Notes: a model not told the origin generated them from the letters alone. Counted from the stretch's first letter, positions 1 through 8,929 are shown. The stretch: DNA of 64,000 bases from Ruegeria atlantica (GCA_013032095.1 WQBJ01000004.1:124001-188000); one strand, 5' to 3'. Made by a program: numbers and translations.

Positions 1-16
1 TTACCTTTGTCTCCTT
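1..16 (-). promoter_or_regulatory. Shine-Dalgarno of a gene starting beyond the left edge
   Basis: Read on the minus strand this is AAGGAGACAAAGGTAA, a strong purine-rich ribosome site ending about 9 nt before the window edge. It suggests that a divergent minus-strand gene starts just outside the window and shares the 17-210 intergenic region with the SDR gene. The gene itself cannot be seen. Confidence 0.4.
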
Positions 17-172
17 GCGCGGCGTCTCTTGGACGCGTCATCTAGCTGGATATCGATGTGAGACTTGAGCATTAAGCTTGATTAAAGAGTGTCTGAGAAA
101 GGCTTGAGAAAAGGCTTAGACCGCAGGAAATCTGCGCCAAAATTATGGACAGGACTTAAATACTTGCATTAA

Positions 173-188
173 ATGAACATGTGTTCAT
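173..188. promoter_or_regulatory. Palindromic operator candidate upstream of the SDR gene
   Basis: ATGAACATGTGTTCAT has perfect 6-bp inverted arms (ATGAAC/GTTCAT) around a 4-bp centre and ends 22 nt before the SDR start codon. The size and symmetry fit a TetR-family operator, and a divergent gene seems to start to the left. No regulator gene is visible here, so the assignment is inference. Confidence 0.4.
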
Positions 189-210
189 ATCTTTGAAGGA
201 AGGAACCGCA

Positions 211-966
211 ATGCAATTGGCCACCACATGTGCGATTATCACGGGCGGTGCATCAGGACTGGGCGAAGCAACCGCACGCCACTTCGCGGAACAAGGTGCA
301 CAGGTCACCATTCTGGATCGAGATGCCACGCGTGGCGCGAATGTCGCGGCCGAGATTGGCGGACACTTCGCTGAGACAGACGTGACCGACGAAGCCTCAG
401 TCGCGGTCGCTATAGCTTACGCGAAAGGTAAGATGGGACGTATCACGGCCACCATAAACTGCGCCGGAATTGCCTATGGCATCAAGACAGTCGGCAAGGA
501 CGGCCCCCACCCTTTGGATGCGTTTCAACGCACTATCGACATCAATCTGGTTGGAACTTTCAACGTCTCGCGACTCGCCGCCGCCGAAATGGCAAAAAAC
601 GAGCCTGAGCCGGACGGCGCGCGCGGGGTGGTCATCAACACCGCATCGATTGCAGCGTTTGACGGGCAAAAAGGTCAGGCAGCTTATGCAGCCTCGAAAG
701 GGGGTGTCGTTGGAATGACCCTACCAATGGCGCGAGACCTGGCCTCGACCGGGATACGGGTAATGGCAATAGCCCCCGGCATCTTTATGACCCCAATGCT
801 GGCTGGCTTGCCGGAAGAAGTGCAACAGCAACTGGCCGCTGACGTTCCCAACCCGCCCCGCTTGGGCGACCCGCGTGAATACGGACGATTGGCCGGGTTC
901 ATTGTCGAAATGGGCTACCTGAACGGAGAAGTCATCCGCATCGACGGTGCCCTACGTATGCGTTAG
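211..966 (+). CDS. SDR-family NAD(P)-dependent dehydrogenase, type II 3-hydroxyacyl-CoA dehydrogenase-like
   Basis: A 251-aa short-chain dehydrogenase. The N-terminal Rossmann motif is TGGASGLG, followed by an NCAG stretch, a catalytic Ser in NTASIAAFDGQ and the YAASK Tyr/Lys pair. The run after the catalytic motif (AIAPGIFMTPML) and the insert-rich middle resemble the HSD17B10/type II 3-hydroxyacyl-CoA dehydrogenases that oxidise 3-hydroxyacyl-CoA in fatty or branched-chain amino acid breakdown. The ATG at 211 follows AAGGAAGGAAC. A frame extension to a GTG at 181 would run into the palindrome at 173-188 and lacks a ribosome site. The substrate is not proven by sequence. Confidence 0.88.
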   Translation: MQLATTCAIITGGASGLGEATARHFAEQGAQVTILDRDATRGANVAAEIGGHFAETDVTDEASVAVAIAYAKGKMGRITATINCAGIAYGIKTVGKDGPHPLDAFQRTIDINLVGTFNVSRLAAAEMAKNEPEPDGARGVVINTASIAAFDGQKGQAAYAASKGGVVGMTLPMARDLASTGIRVMAIAPGIFMTPMLAGLPEEVQQQLAADVPNPPRLGDPREYGRLAGFIVEMGYLNGEVIRIDGALRMR

Positions 967-975
967 GCCTTGTAT

Positions 976-1527
976 ATGACTGAGCGGAAAAAAATGCAGG
1001 CCGGGCAATGGTATTGTTGCCTGGCCCCGGAGTTGGAGGCGTTACGTGCTCAGGCACGGCGCGCGGTTCACGCCCATAATACCTGCCCGCCGGATGAACG
1101 TGGCGCGATGGCACCTGAACTGCGGGACCTTTTCGCCAGCGCAGGAAACGACTGCTTTATCGAGGCACCCTTCCATTGCGCCTATGGGATGAACGTTAGC
1201 TTGGGCAAGCGAGTATACTTCAACGCAGGCTGCGTGGTTCTTGATACTGCGCCCGTCCGTGTAGGAGACGACACAATGCTCGGCCCCCATGTTCAGATCT
1301 ATTGCGCCCAGCATGCCAAGGACCCCGCTGAACGCGCTCGGGGCCTTGAAATCGGGCTGCCAGTGACAATTGGCCAGAATGTCTGGATTGGCGGAGGTGC
1401 CATCCTGTTGCCCGGCATCACAATCGGCGACAACGCGACCGTCGGCGCGGGCGCCGTTGTAACGAAAGACGTCGCCGCGGGAGAAACGGTAATCGGAAAC
1501 CCTGCCCGACCGCTGGAACGGCCCTAG
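976..1527 (+). CDS. Sugar O-acetyltransferase, maltose/galactoside acetyltransferase-like
   Basis: A 183-aa left-handed beta-helix acetyltransferase. The N-terminal helical cap starts MTERKKMQAG, as in the Maa/LacA/NodL group. Hexapeptide repeats follow, with the usual IGQNVWIGGGAILLPGITIG core and a final IGNPAR motif. The family transfers acetyl groups from acetyl-CoA to sugars or similar acceptors in the cytoplasm. It lies 9 nt after the SDR gene and is probably co-transcribed. The ATG at 976 is preferred to a TTG 6 nt upstream. Its TAG overlaps the stop of the convergent ABC-F gene within a shared CTAG. The acceptor is unknown. Confidence 0.85.
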   Translation: MTERKKMQAGQWYCCLAPELEALRAQARRAVHAHNTCPPDERGAMAPELRDLFASAGNDCFIEAPFHCAYGMNVSLGKRVYFNAGCVVLDTAPVRVGDDTMLGPHVQIYCAQHAKDPAERARGLEIGLPVTIGQNVWIGGGAILLPGITIGDNATVGAGAVVTKDVAAGETVIGNPARPLERP

Positions 1528-3332
1528 GCGCCCTCGGCCTTTTCTTCGAGCGTCAGCCATTCATCCTCAGCTGCGGCCAGTTTTTCCTGCCGCTCAACCA
1601 GCGCCTCAGTCGCCTTCTGGAACTTGACCGGCTCGCGGGTGAAGAGTTCGGGGTCGGACATGAGCTCTTCCAGCTTGCCGATTTCGGCTTCAAGCCGGGC
1701 GATTTCGGCTGGCAATTTTTCAAGCCGGTGTTTCTCCGAGAAAGACAGACCGGATTTGGGCTGGTTTTCTTGCTTCACCTTTGGCTTGGAGGGTTTTGTT
1801 TTCTCAACCTTCTTTTCAAAAATGTCCCCACGCTGAGCGATATAGTCAGACCACCCGCCCGCATAGACTGTGGCACGACCATTACCCTCCATCGCGATGG
1901 TCGTAGTGGCCACACGGTCCAGAAAGTCCCGGTCATGGCTGACCAGCAGAACGGTGCCGTCATAGTCATCCAGCAGTTCCTGCAACAGGTCCAGCGTTTC
2001 CACATCCAGATCGTTGGTCGGTTCGTCCAGCACCAAAAGGTTCGAGGACTTGGCCATTAGTTTAGCCAGCAACAACCGCGCTTTTTCGCCGCCCGACAGG
2101 GACTTAACAGCCGCTCTTGCCTGCCGTTCATCGAACAGGAATTCCTTGAGGTAGCCGACCACATGTTTGGGCTGGCCGCCCACCATTACCTGATCGGCCT
2201 TGCCCGACACCCGCATCTCGGGGTCGCCGGTCAGGCTGTCCCACAGGCTCATTTCAGGGTCCAACTGCGCGCGGGTTTGGTCAAACACCGCAACTTCAAG
2301 ATTAGTACCCAAGGTCACCGAGCCCTCATCCGGCTGCTCTTGGCCCAAGAGCATCTTCAGAAGTGTCGTCTTGCCAACGCCGTTGGGTCCGACAAAAGCC
2401 ACCCGGTCGCCACGTTGCACCAACAGGTCAAAGTTCCGAACGATCTGCTTGTCGTCAAAGCCCTTGGCTAACCCTTTAGCTTCAATTACTTTTCGACCCG
2501 ACTTCGGTCCAGCCTCCAGCGTCATCGCAGCCGACCCTTGCCGCTTGATCTGTGCAGCTTTTTCGGCCCGCAACACCTGTAAGGCTCGTACTCGACCCTG
2601 ATTGCGTTTGCGCCGGGCGCTAATGCCTTCAACGGCCCATTTGGCCTCGGACTTGATCAGACGGTTCAGCTTGTGGCGCTGTTGGTCTTCTTCTTCCCAG
2701 ACCTTGTCACGCCAGGTTTCGAATGCTTCGAACCCCTGTTCCTGCCTCCGCACGGCACCGCGATCAATCCACAGGGTCGCGCGAGTTAGTGCACGCAGAA
2801 AGGCGCGGTCGTGTGAGATCAGCACGAACGCTGCGCGGGTCGATCCTAATTCACGCTCTAGCCACGCGATGGCTTCAATATCCAGATGGTTGGTCGGCTC
2901 GTCCAGCAGCATCAGGTCAGGCGCTTCAGCCATCAGCTTGGCCAATGCCGCTCGCCGACGCTCACCGCCCGACGCAGTTTCGACCGAACGGGACGGGTCG
3001 AATTTCAATCCCTCACCGGCGCGTTCAACCTTGTACAGTTCCCCCGGCTCCAACCCGCTGGAGGCATAGTCGCCAAGCGTGGCAAACCCTTCCATTCCGG
3101 GGTCTTGCTCCATGTAACCCACTGATTTCCCAGGAGGGACTACAATCTCACCCTGATCAGGTTCGACCAATCCGGCCATAACTTTCATCAGGGTGGATTT
3201 ACCTGACCCGTTTCGCCCAACCAAGGCCACACGGTCGCCTGGCTGAACCACCAGATCAAGCTCGGAAAACACCGGATCACCCCCGAAGGTCAGGGAAATG
3301 CCGGACATCTGCAACAAAGGAATTCTCGCCAT
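1524..3332 (-). CDS. uup: ABC-F family ATP-binding protein, Uup-like
   Basis: A 602-aa protein with two soluble ABC domains and no membrane segments. Domain 1 has GRNGSGKS, SGGERRR and LMLLDEPTNH. Domain 2 has GPNGVGKT, LSGGEKAR and LLVLDEPTND. A linker rich in Arg/Lys joins them, and a charged, coiled-coil-like tail (about residues 520-602) resembles the Uup DNA-binding C-terminus. ABC-F proteins act on ribosomes; Uup has also been linked to precise transposon excision and branched DNA. It is 41 nt downstream of olsB on the same strand, so co-transcription is likely. Confidence 0.87.
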   Translation of the reverse strand: MARIPLLQMSGISLTFGGDPVFSELDLVVQPGDRVALVGRNGSGKSTLMKVMAGLVEPDQGEIVVPPGKSVGYMEQDPGMEGFATLGDYASSGLEPGELYKVERAGEGLKFDPSRSVETASGGERRRAALAKLMAEAPDLMLLDEPTNHLDIEAIAWLERELGSTRAAFVLISHDRAFLRALTRATLWIDRGAVRRQEQGFEAFETWRDKVWEEEDQQRHKLNRLIKSEAKWAVEGISARRKRNQGRVRALQVLRAEKAAQIKRQGSAAMTLEAGPKSGRKVIEAKGLAKGFDDKQIVRNFDLLVQRGDRVAFVGPNGVGKTTLLKMLLGQEQPDEGSVTLGTNLEVAVFDQTRAQLDPEMSLWDSLTGDPEMRVSGKADQVMVGGQPKHVVGYLKEFLFDERQARAAVKSLSGGEKARLLLAKLMAKSSNLLVLDEPTNDLDVETLDLLQELLDDYDGTVLLVSHDRDFLDRVATTTIAMEGNGRATVYAGGWSDYIAQRGDIFEKKVEKTKPSKPKVKQENQPKSGLSFSEKHRLEKLPAEIARLEAEIGKLEELMSDPELFTREPVKFQKATEALVERQEKLAAAEDEWLTLEEKAEGA

Positions 3333-3373
3333 GCCCGCCAGCTAAACCGGCAGGGCCAAGGCGTCAACGGCGA

Positions 3374-4108
3374 TTACCCGGCCACCGCACGCAGCAGACG
3401 TTTTCGCGCCGGTGGAATCGCCCTGATTTCGAGCCCGGTGAAAACATGAAGCGTGTTCATGTGGCGATCGACCACCGCATGATCGCTTACCCAGCCCCCC
3501 ATCATCAGGTAGGTGCGCAGCAAAGGCGGCATCCGCAGCATGGCTTTTTTTGCATCCGGCCTGCGGCGCAAACGCGTGGCAAATCTGAAAACATCCGGTG
3601 CCTTGACTCGCGGCAACCAGCGTTTCGGAGCCAGATGCCTGTGTTTCAACATCGCGAAGGCGTCCAGATACTCCTCGGTTTCCGTCCCTGCAAAGGAGGA
3701 ACATCCAAACAGCATCTCCACGTTGTTCTGATCAACATATGCCGTCATCGCCCCCCAAGCGACACGCAGAATGTCCGGGTCTGTCCACCCGGGATGAATG
3801 CAGAACCGCCCCATCTCGACCATCCGGCCTTCAAATCCTTCGAGGGCGGACAGATCATAGAATTGCGCAGAATAACTGCGTCCGATCTCGGTCCCATCAT
3901 CCATAGTCAGCAAGCGGAAGCAGCAGACCAACTGTCCACCCTTTGACATATCTTCAATTAGAATATGTGCGCAAAGCGGATCAAAACCGTCCTGATCGGC
4001 TAGCTCTGTTTCGAAGGCAAGCGTTCGAAGCAGCTGCGCCGCCGCGATATCCTGCGGCGACTGTGCCAAACGGGCGCGATACCGCCCCTTGCCAAGCAAT
4101 AGTGCCAT
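3374..4108 (-). CDS. olsB: L-ornithine N-alpha-acyltransferase OlsB (GNAT fold)
   Basis: A 244-aa protein matching the OlsB family, which transfers a 3-hydroxyacyl group from acyl carrier protein to ornithine to make lyso-ornithine lipid. Visible hallmarks are the N-terminal RYRARLAQSPQDIAAAQLLR segment, VEMGRFCIHP and the Cys/Ser-rich LFGCSSFAGTE. The ATG at 4108 has GTGGAG 9 nt upstream; a frame extension to 4165 would cross the candidate Pho box. OlsA, the second acyltransferase, is not next to it here. In rhizobia olsB is induced by phosphate limitation through PhoB, and an 11-bp-spaced repeat upstream fits that. Confidence 0.85.
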   Translation of the reverse strand: MALLLGKGRYRARLAQSPQDIAAAQLLRTLAFETELADQDGFDPLCAHILIEDMSKGGQLVCCFRLLTMDDGTEIGRSYSAQFYDLSALEGFEGRMVEMGRFCIHPGWTDPDILRVAWGAMTAYVDQNNVEMLFGCSSFAGTETEEYLDAFAMLKHRHLAPKRWLPRVKAPDVFRFATRLRRRPDAKKAMLRMPPLLRTYLMMGGWVSDHAVVDRHMNTLHVFTGLEIRAIPPARKRLLRAVAG

Positions 4109-4165
4109 GGTCGCATACTCCACAGTTGCCGACCTATTTCCTCTTGCTGCGCCCTTAGCACACAT

Positions 4166-4184
4166 CGTGTGACCGTCGTGTGAC
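4166..4184 (-). promoter_or_regulatory. Candidate Pho box upstream of olsB
   Basis: The minus strand carries GTCACACG twice at an exact 11-bp period (plus-strand CGTGTGAC at 4166-4173 and 4177-4184), 57 nt before the olsB ATG. PhoB binds tandem half-sites of the type TGTCAT/TGTCAC repeated every 11 bp. A possible -10 (CTAAGG) lies about 10 nt downstream. The match is to the GTCAC core, not the full consensus. Confidence 0.45.
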
Positions 4185-4206
4185 TACAGCAAGATGTGGC
4201 TTTTTG

Positions 4207-4683
4207 TTACTGGGTGGCTCCCGGAACATTGGCCGGGTTGAAGTTGCCGATATTGCCCAGCAGCTGACGCAGGAAGCCCGAGCTTTCAATCGACGATTCA
4301 GTCACGCGACGATCCAGCTGAACAACGATTCCGTCTTCCAGCCCAAATCGTTCGACATTGCGAACGACACCACGATCATCGAAGCTGATCGCCACCAACT
4401 CGCGCGAGACCACTTCCGGTCTTTTCGGACCATAGTGGCGGACGCGCGACCGGACGTAATAAAAGCCGGAGTCTCGAACCACACCGGACGAACTGGGCGC
4501 ACCGACGGTCTCGATCACGCTGTCTCGGGTATCGACGCCCACCTTGATCTCGGCCAAGTCTTCCGGCGTCGGGATATATCCGTGATTCTTGAAGACGGGC
4601 GTGCATGCTCCGACAGCTGCCAGACAGGCCGCAAAGACAAGCGTTTTCGACGCCGGTTTCAACCTGTTCACAACCTTCAACAT
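4207..4683 (-). CDS. bamE: Outer-membrane assembly lipoprotein BamE (SmpA/OmlA)
   Basis: A 158-aa lipoprotein. The signal peptide is followed by a lipobox VGAC with the lipidated Cys at residue 27. The SmpA/OmlA domain covers about residues 35-110 (HGYIPTPEDLAEIKVGVDTRDSV). The GAPSSSGV and FYYVRS segments are typical of BamE, a periplasm-facing component of the BamABCDE complex that folds beta-barrel proteins into the outer membrane. Divergent from yceD; its promoter must lie in 4684-4767. Confidence 0.9.
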   Translation of the reverse strand: MLKVVNRLKPASKTLVFAACLAAVGACTPVFKNHGYIPTPEDLAEIKVGVDTRDSVIETVGAPSSSGVVRDSGFYYVRSRVRHYGPKRPEVVSRELVAISFDDRGVVRNVERFGLEDGIVVQLDRRVTESSIESSGFLRQLLGNIGNFNPANVPGATQ

Positions 4684-4767
4684 TTACACCCTCTTGCCTT
4701 GGCCCCGTACGGACCCTATCCGATTACAGAAACCGCAGCCCCGGTTCAACACAGGAAAGGGTCACGA

Positions 4768-5304
4768 ATGAGCAAGCAAACATCTCTGCGGGTGGCCGAC
4801 CTGCCCCAAAACGCACCTACCCCATTTGAGCTACGCCCTGACTCTAAGGCGTTGGAGGCCATTAAGGGCGAGCTTGGCCTGTTGGGCCTGCGCAAGCTTA
4901 GCTTTGTGGGTGACGTAAGGGCACAAGGCAAACGCGACTGGGCTTTGAAGGGAAAACTGGGCGCTACGGTGATTCAGCCCTGCGTCGTAACGCTGGAGCC
5001 GGTCACCACCCGGATCGATATTCCGGTAACCCGGATTTATGTTGCCGACTGGGTCGACCCCGAAGAGCCGGAATTCGAAATCCCCGAAGGTGATGAGACC
5101 GAACAGCTTGGCGCTGAGATCGACCCTACCCTTGTTATGATCGAGGCCCTGTCGCTCGCGCTGCCCCAATATCCGCGCAAGGACGGTGCGGAACTGGGAC
5201 AGGCCGACTTTACCGAGCCCGGCAAACAGGCGATGACCGATGAGGATGTCAAACCATTTGCCGGTCTGGCCGGTCTGCGCGACGCACTGAAAAAAGACGA
5301 GTGA
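4768..5304 (+). CDS. yceD: YceD/DUF177 family protein
   Basis: A 178-aa DUF177 protein. The family is needed for normal 23S rRNA accumulation in bacteria and plants and usually sits just before rpmF, as it does here. Conserved points include CVVTLEPVTTRID and the acidic DPEEPEFEIPEGDE stretch; the C-terminus carries ALSLALPQYPRKDGAEL. The zinc-type CxxC motif of some homologues is not present. The ATG at 4768 follows CAGGAAAGGGTCACGA. A longer frame running upstream is only the antisense of bamE. Confidence 0.87.
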   Translation: MSKQTSLRVADLPQNAPTPFELRPDSKALEAIKGELGLLGLRKLSFVGDVRAQGKRDWALKGKLGATVIQPCVVTLEPVTTRIDIPVTRIYVADWVDPEEPEFEIPEGDETEQLGAEIDPTLVMIEALSLALPQYPRKDGAELGQADFTEPGKQAMTDEDVKPFAGLAGLRDALKKDE

Positions 5305-5509
5305 CATAGGTCTGTTTTCCTGTCATAGCAGGCGCTCAGAAAAATCGCTTGAACATGTCGAGAATCGCAGTATTTTCGCGCGCTCATCGGAATTTGGGTT
5401 GGACAACGTGGGGCTGGTCCCCTAAACGCGCGTCAAACCACGAGAAAACGAAGAATGAAACCCGGCCCACAGCGAATCTGTTGGCCCTTAGTAGACAAAG
5501 GTTGAGACC

Positions 5510-5716
5510 ATGGCCGTCCAACAGAACAAAGTTTCCAAGTCGCGTCGCAACAACCGCCGCGCACACGACGCTCTGGTTGCTGCAAACCCGAACGAATGCC
5601 CGAACTGCGGTGAGCTGAAGCGCCCGCACCACGTCTGCGCATCCTGCGGTCACTACGATGACCGCGAAGTCGTCGCACAGGCCGACGAAATCGATCTGGA
5701 CGAAGACGCGGCCTAA
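5510..5716 (+). CDS. rpmF: 50S ribosomal protein L32
   Basis: A 68-aa L32 with the [20 protein letters not shown] start and a four-cysteine zinc ribbon (CPNCGE...CASCGHY). It is a component of the large ribosomal subunit. The 205-nt gap after yceD (5305-5509) is long enough for a separate promoter. It is followed by plsX at 23 nt, the classical rpmF-plsX-fab arrangement that couples ribosome and membrane synthesis. Confidence 0.97.
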   Translation: MAVQQNKVSKSRRNNRRAHDALVAANPNECPNCGELKRPHHVCASCGHYDDREVVAQADEIDLDEDAA

Positions 5717-5739
5717 GCCTTTAAAAGCGCAGGCAAGGC

Positions 5740-6828
5740 ATGACTGAACAGCCCTCGCACACCGGACGGATTACCATCTCGGTTGACGCTATGGGCGGAG
5801 ACTCGGGGCCCGCAACCGTGGTTGCGGGCATTGCCAATTCGGCAAACAAGAACCCTGATATCGCCTTCGTTCTGCATGGACCTGAGCAATTGCTGCGCAA
5901 ACTTGTCGCCAAACGGCGTGTCCTCCAGGGGCGCGTCGTTTTTCGTGATTGCTCCGATGTGGTCACGATGGAGGACAAGCCTAGTCAGGTTGTCCGTAAC
6001 GGCAAACAGACCTCGATGTGGTCGACGCTGGAATCGGTACGTCAGGGAGAGGCGCATGGCGCTGTTTCCTGCGGTAATACCGGTGCACTGATGGCGCTGT
6101 CGATGATGCGGCTTCGCAAATTGCCGGGCGTGAACCGTCCGGCGATTGCGATTCTGTGGCCCTCGCGCAACCCGCAGGGGTTCAACGTGATGCTTGACGT
6201 AGGCGCGGATGTGCGGGCCGACGCCAAGGATCTGTTGCAATACGCATTGATGGGCGCATCCTACGCCCGCAATGGCATGGCGTTGGAACGACCCCGGATC
6301 GGCCTGCTGAATGTCGGCACCGAAGAGCACAAGGGCCGCGCCGAGCTAAAAGAAGCGCACGGGATGATCGCGGATTTCTCAGAGCAGGCGAATTTCGAAT
6401 TTGTCGGCTTTGTGGAAGGCAGCGACATTCCCGGTGACAAGGCGGATGTCATTGTCACCGATGGATTTACCGGCAACGTCGCGATCAAGACGGGCGAAGG
6501 CACGGCCAGCCTGATTGGCGACCTGCTGCGTCAGGCATTCAAGTATTCTCCGCTGTCGCGCTTGGCTTCTGTGCTAGCGATAACCTCACTAAATCGTCTA
6601 AAAAAGCGTATCGACCCACGCCGCGTGAATGGCGGGGTTTTCCTTGGCCTCAACGGAACTGTGGTCAAATCACATGGTGGCGCGGATGCCACCGGAGTCT
6701 CTGCGGCAGTCAAACTGGCCTTCACTCTGGCCCAGTCTGGTTTCGCCGAAAAATTGGCGGCACGGGTTGCATCGACAGCCGAGCTTGCACAAGATGCCGT
6801 CCACACGCCGTCAAAGGCCGGCGAATAA
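5740..6828 (+). CDS. plsX: Phosphate acyltransferase PlsX
   Basis: A 362-aa PlsX of normal length. It makes acyl-phosphate from acyl-ACP, the substrate of PlsY in phospholipid synthesis. Family hallmarks are ISVDAMGGDSGP near the N-terminus, SCGNTGALMA, GLLNVGTEEHKG and VIVTDGFTGNVAIKTGEG. It is a peripheral membrane enzyme. It sits in the rpmF-plsX-fabH-ihfA order with a 21-nt gap to fabH. Confidence 0.97.
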   Translation: MTEQPSHTGRITISVDAMGGDSGPATVVAGIANSANKNPDIAFVLHGPEQLLRKLVAKRRVLQGRVVFRDCSDVVTMEDKPSQVVRNGKQTSMWSTLESVRQGEAHGAVSCGNTGALMALSMMRLRKLPGVNRPAIAILWPSRNPQGFNVMLDVGADVRADAKDLLQYALMGASYARNGMALERPRIGLLNVGTEEHKGRAELKEAHGMIADFSEQANFEFVGFVEGSDIPGDKADVIVTDGFTGNVAIKTGEGTASLIGDLLRQAFKYSPLSRLASVLAITSLNRLKKRIDPRRVNGGVFLGLNGTVVKSHGGADATGVSAAVKLAFTLAQSGFAEKLAARVASTAELAQDAVHTPSKAGE

Positions 6829-6849
6829 CAAAAAAGGCAGTAACCCAGT

Positions 6850-7821
6850 ATGGCAGGCCGTTCAGTTGTCGTAGGTGTCGGACATTATTTGCCAGAGCGC
6901 GTCGTTCCGAATTCCGAATTTGAAAAGACGCTCGATACAACAGATGAGTGGATTAAGACCCGCTCGGGTATCGAACGCCGCCATTTTGCTGCCGAGGATG
7001 AAACCACTTCGGACTTGGCCACCAATGCGGCCGAGGCCGCGTTGGCCGATGCCGGGCTGACCGCTGACGATATCGACGCGATTATTGTGGCGACCTCGAC
7101 CGCCGACCTGACATTCCCGTCTGCAGCGACGATGGTTCAGGCACGGCTGGGTATGACCAAAGGGTTCGCCTTTGACGTTCAGGCCGTTTGTGCCGGATTC
7201 GTCTTTGCCCTGAGCAACGCCAACGCTCTGATCCTGTCGGGTCAGGCCAAGCGTGTGTTGGTCATTGGGGCCGAAACCTTCTCGCGAATCATGGATTGGT
7301 CAGATCGCTCCACTTGCGTGCTGTTCGGTGACGGCGCTGGTGCACTGGTGCTTGAGTTGCAAGAGGGCGAAGGAACTTCGGATGATCGGGGTATTCTGTC
7401 TACCGATCTTAACTCGGACGGTCGATATAAGGACTTGCTCTACGTGGATGGGGGCGTATCAACCCAATCAACCGGTCACTTGCGCATGCAGGGCAACCAA
7501 GTCTTCCGCCATGCCGTTGAAAAACTTGCAAAAACAGCCAATACCGCTTTGGAAAACGTGGGTCTTGCCAGTACGGATGTGGACTGGATCGTGCCGCATC
7601 AGGCCAATATCCGCATTATCCAGGGCACCGCCAAGAAAATGGGCCTGCCAATAGAAAACGTGGTGGTTACCGTACAAGATCACGGCAACACATCGGCAGC
7701 ATCGATTCCCCTCGCCCTTTCTGTCGGCAAACAGCGCGGGCAGATCAAACAAGGCGATCTGATCGTGACTGAGGCCATCGGAGGTGGTCTGGCATGGGGT
7801 GCGGTTGTTCTGCGCTGGTAA
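6850..7821 (+). CDS. fabH: Beta-ketoacyl-ACP synthase III
   Basis: A 323-aa KAS III that condenses acetyl-CoA with malonyl-ACP to start fatty acid synthesis. The catalytic triad is visible: Cys114 in QAVCAGF, His250 in VPHQANIRI and Asn280 in DHGNTSAAS. The C-terminal GGGLAWGAVVLRW is typical. It is co-directional with plsX, 21 nt downstream. Confidence 0.97.
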   Translation: MAGRSVVVGVGHYLPERVVPNSEFEKTLDTTDEWIKTRSGIERRHFAAEDETTSDLATNAAEAALADAGLTADDIDAIIVATSTADLTFPSAATMVQARLGMTKGFAFDVQAVCAGFVFALSNANALILSGQAKRVLVIGAETFSRIMDWSDRSTCVLFGDGAGALVLELQEGEGTSDDRGILSTDLNSDGRYKDLLYVDGGVSTQSTGHLRMQGNQVFRHAVEKLAKTANTALENVGLASTDVDWIVPHQANIRIIQGTAKKMGLPIENVVVTVQDHGNTSAASIPLALSVGKQRGQIKQGDLIVTEAIGGGLAWGAVVLRW

Positions 7822-7864
7822 CCGGCGCAATTCGGCTTACACACAGGCCCGCAATTCATTGATA

Positions 7865-7894
7865 TTGACAGTGAATTTCCCCCCGCCATATTCT
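7865..7894 (+). promoter_or_regulatory. Sigma-70-type promoter of ihfA
   Basis: TTGACA (7865-7870), an 18-nt spacer and TATTCT (7889-7894) lie upstream of ihfA, which starts at 7918 behind AGGGGA. This gives ihfA-merR their own transcription besides read-through from fabH. Confidence 0.5.
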
Positions 7895-7917
7895 ATGGCA
7901 TCAACAGGGGAAATGGT

Positions 7918-8220
7918 ATGGGCGATAAAACACTGACCCGAATGGATCTGAGCGAGGCCGTCTTCCGCGAGGTCGGCCTGTCACGCAACGAAAGTGCGCA
8001 GCTGGTTGAAAGCGTTCTGAACCACATGTCCGACGCCTTGGTGCGCGGTGAGCAGGTGAAGATCTCGTCTTTTGGCACCTTCAGCGTTCGGGACAAGACC
8101 GCCCGCATCGGCCGCAACCCCAAAACCGGCGAAGAAGTTCCGATTCAGCCCCGCCGAGTTCTGACGTTCCGCCCGTCGCACCTTATGAAGGATCGCGTCG
8201 CCGCAGGGAACCGCAAGTAA
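7918..8220 (+). CDS. ihfA: Integration host factor subunit alpha
   Basis: A 100-aa HU/IHF-fold DNA-bending protein. [13 protein letters not shown] and the beta-arm [21 protein letters not shown] match IHF-alpha rather than HU. It acts with IHF-beta (not in this window) as a nucleoid architectural factor. The downstream MerR-type gene follows after 18 nt and is probably in the same transcript. Confidence 0.95.
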   Translation: MGDKTLTRMDLSEAVFREVGLSRNESAQLVESVLNHMSDALVRGEQVKISSFGTFSVRDKTARIGRNPKTGEEVPIQPRRVLTFRPSHLMKDRVAAGNRK

Positions 8221-8238
8221 GATCAGGACGGCACGGTC

Positions 8239-8868
8239 ATGAGCAAGTCCCCCGACGCTTTTCGCACGATCAGTGAAGTTGCGGACTGGCTGGGCGTTCA
8301 GGCTCATGTACTGCGATTCTGGGAAAGCCGCTTTAATCAGGTCAAGCCGGTGAAACGTGCCGGGGGTCGGCGCTATTACCGCCCCAATGACATGCGTCTT
8401 CTCGGCGGCATCAAGAAATTGCTGCACGAGGATGGGATCACTATCAAGGGCGTCCAGCGCATCCTGCGCGAACAGGGTGTGAACTATGTCGCGTCGTTGT
8501 CACAAGGGCTGGATGAGCCCGCTGAACCGGCAGCTTCGGCGAACGACAGTGTTGTTGTTCCCTTCACCTCCAAGCCAGCCCCGGCGAACGAACAGATCAA
8601 GCTGGATCTTGGCGATTCTGCAGCTGCTAAGGCCAAACCAGAGACGCCGGCTGCACCGGCGCAGGCGCAACCGTCCGCGCCCGTACCTGAAACGACCTCT
8701 GAAAAGCCTGAGCCGGAGTATCTGGATGAATCCCCTCTGTTGGGTGGAATCGCAACGCAGGCGTGGGAACGCACCGATTTTGACGATCAGTTGTTGAAAC
8801 AGATTGCACCGGTGGCAAAGGACTTACGCGCCGTATTGGATCGTATTGAAAACCGAACGGCGGGATAA
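8239..8868 (+). CDS. MerR-family transcriptional regulator
   Basis: A 209-aa protein. An N-terminal MerR winged helix spans about residues 5-80 ([20 protein letters not shown], then [14 protein letters not shown]), followed by a Pro/Ala-rich linker and a conserved C-terminal helix. The long dimerisation helix and metal-binding cysteines of metal sensors are missing. This family sits behind ihfA in many alphaproteobacteria; its ligand and targets are unknown to me. Confidence 0.85.
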   Translation: MSKSPDAFRTISEVADWLGVQAHVLRFWESRFNQVKPVKRAGGRRYYRPNDMRLLGGIKKLLHEDGITIKGVQRILREQGVNYVASLSQGLDEPAEPAASANDSVVVPFTSKPAPANEQIKLDLGDSAAAKAKPETPAAPAQAQPSAPVPETTSEKPEPEYLDESPLLGGIATQAWERTDFDDQLLKQIAPVAKDLRAVLDRIENRTAG

Positions 8869-8929
8869 GAAAAAAGGCGATGATTTCCTCTTGCCCCTGC
8901 CGGGAAAGTCTTTATGAACACCTCAACGT

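Noticed and set aside
4180..4767. Long N-terminal extension of YceD
   Set aside because: It is the complementary strand of bamE, which has a clear lipoprotein signal.
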